Positions 42,185-54,480 of a stretch of 64,000 nt of DNA are shown here, piece by piece. The stretch's first letter is position 1. Each line of letters begins with the position of its first letter. A model generated the notes under the pieces. It saw only the letters and a list, made by a program, of their open reading frames with translations. It did no database searches and was not told where the DNA came from. The DNA comes from Haberlea rhodopensis (Eukaryota > Streptophyta > Magnoliopsida > Lamiales > Gesneriaceae), in contig CAJQUN010000451.1 of NCBI GenBank assembly GCA_907163345.1, positions 1 to 64,000 of the forward strand. Direction: 5' to 3'. A program made the translations under genes and the position numbers.

Positions 42185-44580
42185 ATGAAGAAAATGAGTA
42201 AGATGAGAATTGATTCTTATTTCAAGAAAAGTTATATTCAAGAAAAGTTGTATTCAAGATGTGGTTTCTCATAACCCTAATGCTTCTACGACTAATGATG
42301 ATAACGTTCTTCCTGAAAATGTGACTATCTCTGAAGAAAGTTTCAAGGATTGAAAAAGAATAAACTAATATTGATATAGAACGGGATCCAGGCAAACAGA
42401 AGATGATTTGGGATCATCACGTAGATAAAATAGATGAAATTCGACGAGCATATCTAATCTATCGTCCTTATCAACCAAAACCCAGTGGGCTTATTGACAG
42501 GCATGGTAGGAAGTTTCTTTCTTCATGGTATAAACTTTTTTCCTGATTGGTTGGAGTATTCTTCTTTCAAAGATGCAGCATTTTGTCGTCCGTGCTTTCT
42601 CTTTGCCAAGCCATCTCGAGTGTGTGGATCGAATACTTTTGTTTTTGGTGGATTTCAATCTTGGAAAAAGGTGAACGAGGGAAACATTGTGCTTCTCTGA
42701 CCCATATTGGAGATGGTCCTAATACTTCACATAAAATACCTATAAAGTATTGTCACGATATGATGAATTCATTACAACATATTGACACAATTATGGATTG
42801 ACAATCCTTGAAGATAATTGCAAAGAATCGGCTAAGGGTTAAAGTTTCTGTTGATGTCGTCAAATTGTGTGCATTTCAGGATATTGCATTTAGGGGTCGT
42901 AATGAACGCTCAGATTCACATAATCGTGGCAATTTTTTTAGAGATTTTGAAACACACGGCTTCTTATAATGATGAGATAGCTTCAATGTTCTAGAAAAAG
43001 GCTCCTCAAAATGCCTCTTATATATCTTCAACAATTCAAAAGGATATCTTATATATCGATGCAAGCAAAATTCAAAGATATATCCTAGCAGAAATTGGAA
43101 CTGAGAAATTTGTATTATTGTTGATGAATCTCGAGATAAATCTAAAAGAGAGCAATCGCTATTATTTTGAGGTTCGTTGACAAAGAGGGGGTCTTTGAGA
43201 AAGGTTCTTTGATATTGTTCATGTGGAAGACACTAAATCGTCTACTTTGAAGAAGAAAATAAGTGAAATTCTTTCTCATTATGATCTTAGAATACAAGAT
43301 ATACGAAGACAATGATATGATGGTGCTAGTAACATGAGAGGGAAGTGGAACGGTTTGCAAGCTCTATTTTTGAATGATTGTCCATATGCTTATTACATTC
43401 TTTGTTTTGCTCATCGCTTACAATTGGTATTAGTTGCCACATCCGGAGCATCATTCCGATTGAGAATTTCTTCTCACATTTGACTAGTATCATTAATGTT
43501 GTTGATTCTTCTTCCAAACGTCATGATCAACTGCAAATCGCACGGGCTATTCAAATTGCTGAATTGACTTCAACTAATGAATTGAAACAGGAAGAGGGAA
43601 AAATCAAGTAGAAAGCTTACAACATCCAGGTGATACGAGATGGAGCTCTCATTTTAAATCCATTCATAGCTTACTTAATATGTTTGATTATATCCTTTTG
43701 TTGTTAAGTGAGATAATATATGATAACAGCGGTATGTCTTCTAGAGCTGCAGCAGTTGGAGCTTATGAGATGATGTTGTTTGTTAATCTTGCGTTGGAAG
43801 GACAGATGATCTTTGTGGAATGCTACATCACAAATCTCAAAATATTGTAAATATAATGGATGCAGTATCTAATACTAAACAAACTATTCAGAATTTTAGA
43901 GAAAAATGGGTGGAATGAGTTGTTAGAAAATGTGAAGGCATACTGTGAGAAACGAGATATAGAAATTCCTGATATGAATGGTCTTCGTCAATCAAGTAGG
44001 GGTCATGTTCGAAAAACCAATCCTATTACGTGCCAGCATCATTATCGGATTGACATATTTTATGAGACAATAGATTGCATATTACAAGAGATGGAACTCC
44101 GATTTAATGAAAAAGTGGTGGAGTTATTAATATTAAGTTCAGCCTTGGATCCTAGAGGCGGATATAAATCATTTGACATCAATTATATTTGCAAACTAGT
44201 TGAGAAGTTTTATCCAGAAGATTTCACAAGCCAAGAGAAGTTACATCTTAAGTATCAGTTGAACGAAATAAACTTTTTCAAGATGTTTCGACACTTTTTA
44301 ACTTATGCAGAGTTTTGTCAGAGACGGGAAGTCATTTAATTACTCTCTGGTTGATAGATTGATTCGACTTATTTTAACTCTTCCAGTTTCAACGGCAACA
44401 TCTGAACGTGCATTTTCTGCTATGAAAATTGTGAAGCAAGGTTGCGGAATAAAATGGAAGATGATTTCTTATGTAGTACTTTACATATGCATATTGAGAA
44501 ATAAATTGCTCAAAGTTTTGAGACCGATTCAATGGCAGATGAATTTGATCATATCAAAAAACATATAGCACAACTTCGAC
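42185..44580 (+). pseudogene. hAT-2 transposase remnant (TTF finger, hAT C-terminal)
   Basis: An ATG at 42185 opens a MKKMSKMRIDSYFKK start. Then come the TTF zinc finger (WYKLFPDWLEYSSFKDAAFCRPCFLF), the FGGFQSWKKV block, a DUF4371-like region (DIAFRGRNERSDSHNRGNF), GASNMRGKWNGLQALFL, and CFAHRLQLVLVA. Near the end is the hAT dimerisation domain: LIRLILTLPVSTATSERAFSAMKIV (about 44355-44440). This is the ZMYM1/TTF-type hAT transposase, a cut-and-paste nuclease. Stops and frameshifts occur throughout, for example near 42352, 42700, 42966, 43170, 43610 and 44338. Confidence 0.9.
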
Positions 44581-44804
44581 ATAAGTGAGAACAATTACAG
44601 ATTGTGTTATATATTGTTAGATAACTTTTGTTATAAACTTATAATTTTTTGTGGTGCTTTATGAAATATTTTTAGTTATTAAGACAGCCAAATATAGGGT
44701 ATATGTCTTGTTTATCAATATAACATGTAGTACTTTCTTAACATAATTTATTATTTTTTGAAAAAAAAATTCGCCCCCTACATCACAATCCTGCTCCGTC
44801 CCTA

Positions 44805-44812
44805 GCCATGTG
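44805..44812. repeat. Target site duplication (right) of hAT-2
   Basis: GCCATGTG, identical to 35014-35021. Confidence 0.93.
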
Positions 44813-45063
44813 ATAGCATCAAATGGACATATTTATAGTACGATGGTTGGCTATAGGTTTTTCCATGGTTAGACACATCATGTCGCAAGGATTTCGTAAG
44901 TATGTTTTTGTTCGAAAGGTGTGTATGTATGTATTCTTGTTTCATCATCATGTTTCACTCGAGTCAGGGGCGAGCGCATGTGTCGCATGTGTATTTGAGG
45001 GGGGAGCAACTGCCTCCCTCAAATAAATTTTTTATCATATATTTGTTAATACCAACTTTGCAA

Positions 45064-45276
45064 AACATGGTCCATGGTCTAGTGGTGTGGTCATTGGACT
45101 CTTATTCCTGTGACCGGTGTTCGAAACCTAGGTGGTCGTTGATATAGTGGTCTCCTATTGTTTTGCTAGTTTCCCCATTGTAATGTAAATGTCCACATTA
45201 TAGAAAAAAAAGATCGGTGAATTAGTGGAAATAATAAAAAAATATTGACATCTATAATAATTTTCTATAAAATCGA
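45064..45276 (+). mobile_element. tRNA-derived SINE candidate
   Basis: An A-box-like TGGTCTAGTGG at 45075-45085 and a B-box-like GGTGTTCGAAACC at 45116-45128 are spaced as in a polymerase III internal promoter. An A-run follows at about 45204-45211. The ten-base repeat TTTGCAAAAC (45057-45066 and 45277-45286) brackets the segment and may be the target duplication, although the 3' tail beyond the A-run is unexpected. Confidence 0.5.
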
Positions 45277-45745
45277 TTTGCAAAACTAATAAGTAAGACA
45301 TCTATAATATTTTTCATAGTAGATTCACATATGATTCACATATTGATCAATATTTCTCAGTATGAAATAATGTAGATTTATTATTCATTTCATTCCAATC
45401 CGAAATAACACTTAGCAATGTAATAATTTATAATTCACTAATGGATAAATATAAAATATCAATAAATTACTAAAAACACCACAAAGTACTCAATTGTCAC
45501 ATCTTCACTCTTATAACTCTTTCACGGAAAAGAATGAGTCGCTTAAACATGTTCCTCACTTAAACATGTAAGGAACATGTTCTCGCATTTCTTGAAATCG
45601 AGTAAGTCTATTCCTTGAATATCAATGAAACGAGCGTTGTAATAATTGCATTATTAAAAATTAAACTCAGTAAGTGTATATTTCTTGAAATCAAGCAGGC
45701 CCATTCTTGAAATAATCACATTGTAATTATTTACCTAATAGTTTT

Positions 45746-48061
45746 TGTAAGGCTCCGTTACTAATTAAATATGATTAACCTCGAGATAGTAAACCCATGT
45801 GATTAAAAGCTGATAATTCGAATTAAGGTGTTCCGGATCACAACACTTTATTTTTTAATTGAAATAAAATACATCAAAATTATACAAGTTTGCATGCAAA
45901 TTTTGTCTAACACCGTGCAAAACAGGTGATTAAGCATCACATGGACACTTGCATTGAAAACTTTAAAAAATCCCCTGGACCATAGGAACTCACGCCCACT
46001 ACTTGATTATTTAAGCATCATATATTATCTTTTTCTTCCCCAAACTTATTAGATTATGCTCCCCAAATTTCAAAAAGTCTTCCTCCTAAAATTGAGAGAA
46101 TTTTTGAGAAAAACCTCCATGCAATTGGAGTTTGAGAAAGGTAGGAAGGAAAGACTTCATATTCTTCAAGAATTGGAAAATTTGGAGCTTGGTTGGGCTT
46201 GATGGTGGAATTATTGAGTCTTCAAGGGTATGATTTTGTTTCAAACTAAATTTAGTTGGATTTTGTTGAATTGAGTCGAAAATCTAGGAAGAGACATGAT
46301 AATATTGATTTCATTTTGTTAAAACAGAATCTGCAGATTTTGATGTTTCATGCAGTAGATAGTTTCAAATTTTCGGTTCACTTAGAATCCGAATTTGACA
46401 TTGTGGAAAAGATAAAAGATGTAGGTCTTTGAATATATGCAGTTTAAAAAAAAGAAGCATGCAATTTGGATCTCCGAAGTAAAAATTATGTCGATTTTAC
46501 TTTAAGTGCACGTTTTTTACTCTGCATGTTCATGCATGTTGCATGCAGGCTGTGTTTCAAGTTTCTGGACAAATGTTGTTTTGAATTTGATGTCGGTCTT
46601 CAAATAAAAGAAGTTACTCTTTGAATTCTCTTCGATTTAAAAAAAAAAGAGGATTAAATTTGGACTTATTTTGAAGAAGTTATGAATTTTATACTTTTAG
46701 TGCTCATTCTGAGCGCTGCATGTGGGCGAAAATACACATGCAATATGTTCTTTCGATTCCTGAGCATTTTTGGCTAGGAATTATGGAAAATGTCTAGAAA
46801 TAGGAATTTTATTGTTTCAAGTTGGCTGTAATTTGCCACTAGAATCTCTCAATTTGGATTTGAAACAAAAAGGTTATAGTATTTTTACTAACACTGTTCA
46901 AGCTGGAAAATAGGTTTTTAAATACGTTTTTAGTGTTCAAACCCCATTTAGATGGTTGAACCAACTTGACATCATAATAGATGAAATGCATTATTTTGAG
47001 TTTTTGAACTTTGAGCACCAGAATCAAGTTGTTTTGATGTTGTATAAATTTATAGTGATTTTTTCTACGAAAATAGGTCAAGCTGAAATTAAGAAAATCA
47101 CCAAGGGTCAATATTTAGAAGTTGCAATTGATTCAATGCACCACTTGAACACTTAGTGTTATTTGAAATTTACATGACCAGGTTAATAGATTACAGGTTG
47201 ATTCGAGGAGTAATCGGTAGATTAGCTTTGGTATGAGGTACGTAGAAATGAGTTTTATCATGACGTCTTACGAAGACGTGTAATGATGTTATTGTATGAT
47301 TTTACATGTCATTAATTGATTTATATGATTTAATTGTCACTATGTGATTCTTATGTGACTATATGGCATGTTAAGATACATTGTAGTACATGATATGTGA
47401 ATTACATCATATGTATTGATTTTCACATGAGATCGCATGACATATTGAGTTGCATATGTCATATGATGCATAGATGATTCATGGGCATATCATATTGATC
47501 TATCCACTTCTTTGATATCCTTGATAATGACTGAGTTGATTTACTCTGAGTGTCGGGGACGACGGGCACGACAATGACAGGCAGTTCAGGTAGCAATTGT
47601 AGTCACGCGCGTTGCTACCGTACCTAGACACGAGGGATGGAGAGCACAACACAAGATGATTCTCCTAGCGCAAAGTGTGTCTGTTGTCACCATCTGCTCG
47701 AGCTTGATATTAATTGAGGATACCTTCCTTTGGACTCCGATATTTGATATCTTGATATTCGATTCTTTGTACAGATTCATACATCGCATTCATACATGGT
47801 ATGCATTGCATTATACGTTGTAATTCTTGACATGATTTATTTATTACTCGTACAAGGTTCTGACCCCAGTTGTCGGGGCTGTAATGTCTTTTGTTGTTCG
47901 GGCATGACATGTGTTACATGTAGACAGATGTTGGATGCTCGTGAGGAAGCATATTAGAATACTATAGCTCAGCAAGATCGAGCTTAGGTTTGGTATGTTG
48001 AGTCCAGTCCCAGTAATTGACAGTACTTTTTAACTATATTTTAAATTACCGGGGTATGACC
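45746..48061 (+). repeat. Probable solo Ty3/gypsy LTR
   Basis: The segment runs from TGTAAGGCTCCG to CCGGGGTATGAC, termini typical of chromovirus-type LTRs. It contains a GAGGTACGTAGAAATGAG block like those in other gypsy LTRs, and it has no coding sequence or primer site. The ends lack a matching target duplication and the right end is not a clean CA, so boundaries are provisional. Confidence 0.5.
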
Positions 48062-48413
48062 CGAGTATCTCTATTTTCAGTATTCTATTATTGGATAGTT
48101 ATATACTTGATGCTTATGTGATGAGCAACATGTCATTGAGAAATTGAAATTACATATTTCCAGTATCATTATATATGTATCACCTAAAAACGAAAATTTT
48201 TTAGGGATATTTGACATGGCATTTGAAATAAATCTTCCGCTGTTTACGCAAATTAATCATTATGTATTAATTAAACACCACATTAGGATCGGGCCCTCAC
48301 GATTTTTACCTACAATCTTTAAGTGGGATGTTTATCATGAAGTTTTGCTTTAAATTTTATGATTAGCTTTTGCTACCCCCAATAAAATTCCTAGATTCGT
48401 CTCTTACTCAAGT

Positions 48414-48871
48414 GACAACTAGCTTGATGTTTCCAAAATACATGTTCGTGCATTTTGGTTCCTTCCATCGAGTTGTGACTTAGTGACAAATAAGCTGACC
48501 GTTCAAGAATGTGTTCCAGTACAACTGTGTCCCACGGGTTCTTACTGTGTCCCACGGGTTCTTACTACATTTGCGACATAGATTGACATTCATCCAAAGT
48601 TCACTTTTAATTGAGCTTGTGGTCAAACTTGAATGTGCTAACCCACTTGAAAAACGAATTTCCAACAACAACACGATTTAGTATCAAAGTATTGTTAAGC
48701 TTCACAAGGGTTTCATTTAAACATAGTATATCTTATAATTTTTTATGAGGAACACTCAAATTAAGTAGCAACATTCAGTCAATGATATGTACATTAATAA
48801 TTGTCTGGATTTCATGTGTGCACAGATTATGGCGACTAAGAGTCCATAAAATGTTAAGAAAGTCTAATAAG
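48414..48871. other. Unassigned interval with a short tandem duplication
   Basis: A 20-bp unit (ACTGTGTCCCACGGGTTCTT) is repeated twice at about 48523-48565. No gene or element end is recognised. Confidence 0.5.
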
Positions 48872-48916
<45 letters not shown>

Positions 48917-48918
48917 GG
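48872..48918. repeat. AT/GT microsatellite
   Basis: A run of AT dinucleotides (48872-48899) passes directly into GT dinucleotides (48900-48916). Confidence 0.95.
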
Positions 48919-48973
48919 TGTATGATATATATGTGTGTTTTTAGACTTTTGGGATACTTTAAAATATAAATGA

Positions 48974-50200
48974 TGTTATGATTGAAGTAGTGTTTAGAAA
49001 GATGGTTGAATAAACACAAACTCAAATGATATTTTCTTCTGTTTACAGCAGACTGTTAAGTACTGCATTAAGGCCTCAATTTAATGCAATGCAGTAGAGA
49101 ACTAATAAATAGTGCGGAATGTGTCCACATGGCTTGTGAATAAATAACTGAAGGCAGAAACAAGGCGCATTAGGGTAATACCATAGAGAAAATGACACAA
49201 GGATTGTTCTGGAAGTTCGAAGTATAAACGCTTCTTCGTCTCACATTCTTCATTTGCAGGAAGATTACACTAGAAGACTTTGGTTACACTTTTAAGTATA
49301 CAACCTACTTAAGCCCACACATGGATTGTCAAAACTCCTAGCCACACCGAATCACAACTATTAAGAATGAATTCAGAACGTCTGAGTATTACAATGTTTT
49401 TATCAACACTCTCTCAAAATATATAAAACTTTCTTTATTTATGAGTGTTCTTGAGTAGTAGATTTAAATACTTAGACATTCAAGATTACCTTGAAAACTC
49501 AGATACTGCTCTGCAAAACTTCATAATATTTCAATGAATGTTTGTGTAGAGTTTTGTCTTTTTTGCTTGTTCGCGATTGTAGAAGATTCAAAGAGTTAGA
49601 TAGAGCTTTATTCGATCTGCTTGTTGACATATTTATAGACTTGGAAGTCCAATGACAATTATTTTTCTAATGGAAAGAATCGCGGGAAATCAGCTTTCTG
49701 ATTTACATCCAAAATCCTTTTATCTTCTTTCCAAATCCATTCACGACGGCTAGTTTATTCTAACGAAATTGGTTGCGGCGATATGGTAGTGTGGCGCTCT
49801 GTTGTACTATTGTCAGAATGAAACTGTTTAAGCTCTGTCATGTTTCCCTCTTATGTATGCTGACTTCTCCTTATTGACTTAATCTGTTGGACTGAAGACA
49901 AATAATGTCTTCTCAAATGTCTACTGATATCTTCCAGAGAACTTGCCAGTGGATTCACGAATGGACTTTGATTACTCTGATCCAGTAGACTTTACTATTC
50001 TTTTCCATTAGTCTTCTACTCTTCTTATCCAGCATACTTCTAATCTTCTTATAGTAGACGATGATTGAAGTAGTAGACTATTTCTTCTGGTAGATCTTTG
50101 TAGACTTAGTCAGTAGGCTTCTCGTAGTAGCTTTGATGTAGTATACGCTTCAAGCGGTAGATGTTTGTTATCACCAAAACTTAGAAATATATTTCCATCA
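48974..50200 (-). repeat. Copia-2 3' LTR (about 1.2 kb)
   Basis: On the plus strand it runs from TGTTATGATTG to TTTCCATCA. Blocks such as GTTCTGGAAGTTCG and CACTAGAAGACTTTG match the copia-1 LTR. On the minus strand the sequence just before the start reads CCAAAAATGGGAAAAT, a decayed polypurine tract. End positions rest on this comparison and are good to a few bases. Confidence 0.75.
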
Positions 50201-51590
50201 ATTTTCCCATTTTTGGTAATGACAAAGCTTGGCAATAGAGTCTTTAGCTTGAACGTTGGTCAGTAGATATACCTAACAAGAATTATAAGACATCAATAGA
50301 AAGTAGTAATTTATTTGTTAGGTAAATAAGCAGATTACGAGCTTTTGTTAAAACCCTTACAAAATCCTTAAGTAATATAGCCAACTTGAGAAACAAAGCC
50401 CGTATAGCAGATTTCCGACATAGCAGTAAGCTAGTAGAGCAGATTCCATACATAGATGGCTTATTTCAAAGCTAATTATAAAAAGAGGAAAGACATTACT
50501 AAATAATGATCTGGGAAGTAAAATCTAAGCTCTCTTCCAAGTTGTCTGTCTTCCCCCTTTTTGTCATCGCACTCTCTTTTCGGCCTTTTCAGATTCAGGC
50601 TTCGTAGTAAGAATAAGACCAAGTCCTGTAATAAAGAGCAAGAACTAGACTCGAGAGTGTTAGATAAATAATCAACCCATGTCAGGTTGAATTTGATAAG
50701 TAATAAACCCATATAAAGGATTCTAGAAGGCTGGAGTAATTTGAACTTAAAGCAAAATTTAGGAATAATAGAGAAATCTATTTACCAAAGTAGAAAGTAT
50801 GAAGAAATTAGTTCATTGGAGGTGAATTTATAGCCAATTCCAGACATATCTAACTACTGTAGATTGGTATAGCACATCAATGAGTATTACTAAATTCTAA
50901 ATGTAAAGCATAAATATGATTTGAACAGATTATTTTATGAAATAAATGTAAAATATGACAAAATACTATAAAGATACATTACTGTGAGCGCCCAAACCAA
51001 GGTCTGTTAAAGTCAAAAGGTTCTGGATTTTCAGAGTTTGTTGACTACCTTTTAGTTTGTGTCCTCTACTGGGATTGGGATCTCTTCTGGTCTGTCCTTG
51101 AGAAGGTCTGCAGGGCCCGATACTCTGAATGAGTTTATGCAAATCAGAGATGTGAGATGCAAAAGCTGCTTTTATTATAGTCAACTGGTCTGAGAAAGCA
51201 TCATGCATATGTTTAATCTTTTCGTCTAGTTATAGCTTGGTAACAGCATGAAGTGTCTCAATCTTCTGAGTTTTCCAGACTCAAAAAAATTCCCAAGAAA
51301 TCTTCATCCTTCAGATTTGCAATTGATTGAAAAGCCACGTGAAGAGCGTTGGAGATGAAGCTTGATTTGCTGCTTTTAGACGTTCGATTTGGATGAGAGA
51401 AGATCGGTAGGATGCAAGAAATTTGTTGCTGGAAAATCAGCTTAGCATTAGTTGATCTTCATAAAACATATAAATTCTCCCTCAAATAATATTCCCCCTC
51501 AATTCATGCAATGTAATTCCCCCTCAATTAAGCATCTAGGAGAGTTAATCAATTATAATCAGTTAGTCATATCAACTAAGCAAGTATATT
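50201..51590 (-). other. Copia-2 region after pol (envelope-like region of SIRE elements)
   Basis: About 1.4 kb lie between the end of RNase H and the 3' LTR, where SIRE elements carry an additional envelope-like ORF. Only short open stretches remain (for example 50966-51208, helical start with a basic Gln/Pro tail). No transmembrane segment is convincing. It is better read as a decayed ORF than as a gene. Confidence 0.5.
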
Positions 51591-52890
51591 GCAAAAATAG
51601 GAAAAATTAGCGTCCGGTAGTTGTTTTGTGAAGATGTCTGCTGCTTGTTGTTCATTAGATATGTACTCCAGTCAAATCTTCTTCTTCATTACGTGATCTC
51701 GGATAAAATGATGGTGTATGTCAATGTGCTTGGTCCGAGAATGAAGAACTGGATTATGTGTGGCAACGATAGCAGACCTATTATCACAAAATATTGGTGC
51801 CTCGGTTGACTCAATTCCATAATCTCTCAACTATTGTTGAATCCACAACAATTGAGCACAACAGCTTCCAGTAGGAAGGTACTCTGTTTCTGCAGTAGAC
51901 GTTGCTATGGATGTCTGCTTCTTGCTAAACCATCAGATCAACCTATCTCCAAGGAATTGACATATTCCACTGGTGCTCTTTTATCAATCTTACAAACCTG
52001 CATACTCAACATCTGATTATCCAATTAAATTAAACGTAGAATCCTTGGGATACCAGATGCCAATATTTTCAGTTCCTTTTAAGTATTTAAGGATTCTCTT
52101 AGCAGCAGTATAACGTGATTGCTTAGGATTAGCTTGAAAACGAGCACGAATACATACAACAAACGTTATGTCGGGTCTGCTGGACGTCAAACAGAGTAAA
52201 GAACCAATAATATCGCGATACATGGTTACTTCTATTTGTATTCCTACTTCGTCTAACAGAGTAAAGAACCAATAATATCGCGATACATGGTTACTTATAT
52301 TTGTATTCCTACTTCGTCTAAATTTAGTTTAGCAGACGAGATCATAGGATTGGCTGCTGCTGAACTAGTGCACATACCGTACTTCTTCAGTAGTTCATTT
52401 TTATACTTCGACTGGTTGATGAATATCCACTCAGCAGACTGATTGACTTGCAATCCTAAATGATAGTTCTCTCATCATGCTCATCTCGAACTGATCATGC
52501 ATGACCTTAGAAAATTTTCGCGAAGTTTTGGGTAATTACTACCGAAAATAATACATCAAGATAAATTTGAACTAATAAAGTATGGTCACCCATTGTGATT
52601 TTAAGAATGGTCTTGTCTACCATGCCAATAATAAAGTTATGCTCAGTCAAATATTTTGACAGTTTTATACCATGCTCGGGGAGCTTATTTCAGGCAATAC
52701 AAAGCTTTGTCCAACTTATAAATAAATGAAGGGTGCTGATGGTTTGTAAACCCAGGAGGTTGTCAAAATAAACATCTTCTTGAATTTTACCGTTAAGTAA
52801 AGCACTCTCAACGTCCATCTGATAGACTTTGAAGTATTTAAATGCAACAAATGCAAGGAATATATGAATGGCTTCTAGTCGGGCTAAAAC
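51591..52890 (-). pseudogene. Copia-2 reverse transcriptase and RNase H remnant
   Basis: From 52890 the minus strand reads ARLEAIHIFLAFVAFKYFKVYQMDVESALLNGKIQEDVYF (RT). Later, 52017-52223 reads YRDIIGSLLCLTSSRPDI and KRILKYLKGTENIGIWYP. RNase H follows with an AEYL..GSCCAQLLWIQ segment near 51850-51900 and an ADIFTKQLP motif near 51620. Lesions include a 65-bp tandem duplication at 52192-52321 and a damaged YVDD region near 52540-52560. Confidence 0.88.
52192..52321. repeat. 65-bp tandem duplication inside copia-2
   Basis: Units 52192-52256 and 52257-52321 are identical except for one base (CTTCTATT versus CTTATATT). They duplicate part of the segment between RT and RNase H and shift its frame. 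A slippage or repair event after insertion is likely. Confidence 0.93.
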
Positions 52891-54480
52891 TGTCATGCCC
52901 CGAAACCGAGCATGTGACACTGTCGTTCATTCCAAATGCAATTCAAAACCAACAAGCCTTGTAATACATAATTCTATGAAAAACCAGTCTATTATTCCAT
53001 ACAAGATAATTACTTTATTTACAATTCAAAATTTTATTAATAAAAATGGTTACCTAATTGTTCCAAAAGTCAAATTCGTCAGCAGAAGCTTATAATAATC
53101 TCAAATCATGGCAGTGAAATTTTGAACAGCAACAGCTACAAAATCATCATCCCTAAAACTAGACTTCTTCTTCAATATTTATCTTACTTTTATCTGGGGA
53201 GTAGAGGTAATGGGTGACTGTTTGGAGAAACACTCAGCAAGTGGGGACAATCGTATGTGACACTACATATACATTTATTAATTTTTTAGAAACATGCATA
53301 AAAAATCATAACATAAACTGATAGAAATACATAACAGAAACTGAACAGAATTTGCTATCGGAGCCAGAACAGAAATCTCATATCAGAATTAGATAAGATA
53401 TACTAAAATAAGCACAATAAATCATCTAGCTTCGTTTTGGTACTGAGATTAGTACTCTAGATATAATCCTCCTACAGATAAGGTCAAACATCAGATCACC
53501 CATGAATAAAGGGTCTGAAAATTCAGAACAACGGTTAACTATCGTATCAGGTCAGAGTAAAGGTTATAATCCCACCGGACCAAGGTCAGAAACAGAGCTC
53601 GGAATTCCTTACCAATTGGATTTCGATATTTAAAGTGCTTCAGATTTCAAAGATCAGAATTTCATAATTTGAAATAGTTCACATAACGATTGGAATTCAA
53701 AACACATACTTATGATTTAAAAAAAAAAACAAAAGAATGGTTTTAACAAAAGCCCACTTACATTTATTGATTCTAAGCATGTTGGAACGGATTCCGGGTT
53801 GCGAAGACGATGCAAACTCCTTCCTCTTCACTTGGGATTTTTGAATTTTAGGGCACTACATATCAGTTCGACGAAAGAAGTGTTTGCGATAAAAACAACC
53901 ATTTGATTATGCTGAAATTTTGTCAGCACATTCACAAGGGAGTTAGCTAAATTGTGAATGGTGAAGATCAGTTTTTCCGTCGTATGAATCTGATTCTGGA
54001 GGATGAACAGAAGTTGTTATTTTCCCGCATATAATCTGCACAGTTTTCTTGCGGAGGGCATTGACGCAAATCTAACCATTGGATTGAGCTAAAATTTGGA
54101 GAGCTTGTTTAAAACATCTTAGAGTATATATGGAACGGTGGAGATCAGATTTGAATGACCATATGTGGGTGAATAATTTCAAAACTTGTGGCTGAAGTTG
54201 AAGAGCAAGCTTTGAGAATATTGCGTGAAATTTTTGTTTGCCTTTGGTTGAGATTTTCAAGATTTCCATCTTCTTGGAAGGATACGTTCTTAGTATTTGT
54301 GATGCAGGAGGATATCAATTGATTATATGATGTGATCTCATGATCTTTATTTCCATATTTAATGAACATCTTCCATTAATAGAAAATTTGACAAAATTAT
54401 TGCACTTAGAATATTTTATTTTCCTTTGGTAAGATGACTTCTTTTGGCACTCCTTTGATGAAGATTTTTGGGTATTCACA
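52891..54480 (-). repeat. Gypsy-3 3' LTR (about 1590 bp)
   Basis: On the plus strand it runs from TGTCATGCCCCG (52891) to GTATTCACA (54480), with TGT/ACA ends. The sequence just right of it, read on the minus strand, gives GGACGAAACTTTCAATAAGG and then a purine-rich tract. That is the pol end and plus-strand primer typical of chromoviruses. Confidence 0.8.

Larger units (their letters stand above)
35022..44804 (+). mobile_element. hAT DNA transposon (hAT-2) carrying two nested LTR elements
   Basis: The termini CAGAGACGGAGC (35022-35033) and GCTCCGTCCCTA (44793-44804) are 12-bp inverted repeats with two mismatches. An exact 8-bp duplication, GCCATGTG, flanks them, the hallmark size for hAT. 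A TTF-finger/hAT transposase remnant occupies 42185-44580. Non-hAT sequence inside is explained by a truncated copia (35328-about 38510) and a complete gag-only LTR element (38716-42113). Without them the element would be about 3.2 kb. Confidence 0.92.
44965..48405 (+). mobile_element. Second hAT-like element (hAT-3), non-coding, with nested insertions
   Basis: The left end CAGGGGCGAG and right end TCGTCTCTT (complement AAGAGACGA) match at 6 of 9 bases. The flanking octamers ACTCGAGT (44957-44964) and ACTCAAGT (48406-48413) differ at one base. Subterminal GAGGGGGG/CTGCCTCCCTC and TACCCCCAATAAAATTCCTAG blocks resemble hAT ends. No transposase is seen. The interior holds a SINE candidate and a probable gypsy solo LTR. 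The imperfect ends suggest an old copy. Confidence 0.6.
48974..52890 (-). mobile_element. SIRE-like Ty1/copia element (copia-2), 3' half
   Basis: Minus strand: RT (from 52890), RNase H (to about 51600), a 1.4-kb region after pol, and a 3' LTR (50200-48974). The 5' half is absent; the RT is cut at 52890/52891 by the LTR of gypsy-3. The extra region between pol and LTR, and the LTR resemblance to copia-1, suggest the SIRE lineage. Confidence 0.85.

Noticed and set aside
48640..48720. TAGTATCAAAG near 48680 as a primer site
   Set aside because: Too far from the tRNA-Met consensus and no LTR end beside it.
52690..52920. MSHARFRGMTV start as a real N-terminus of the copia-2 RT
   Set aside because: The first residues are translated from the gypsy-3 LTR end; the true RT sequence begins at ARLEAI.
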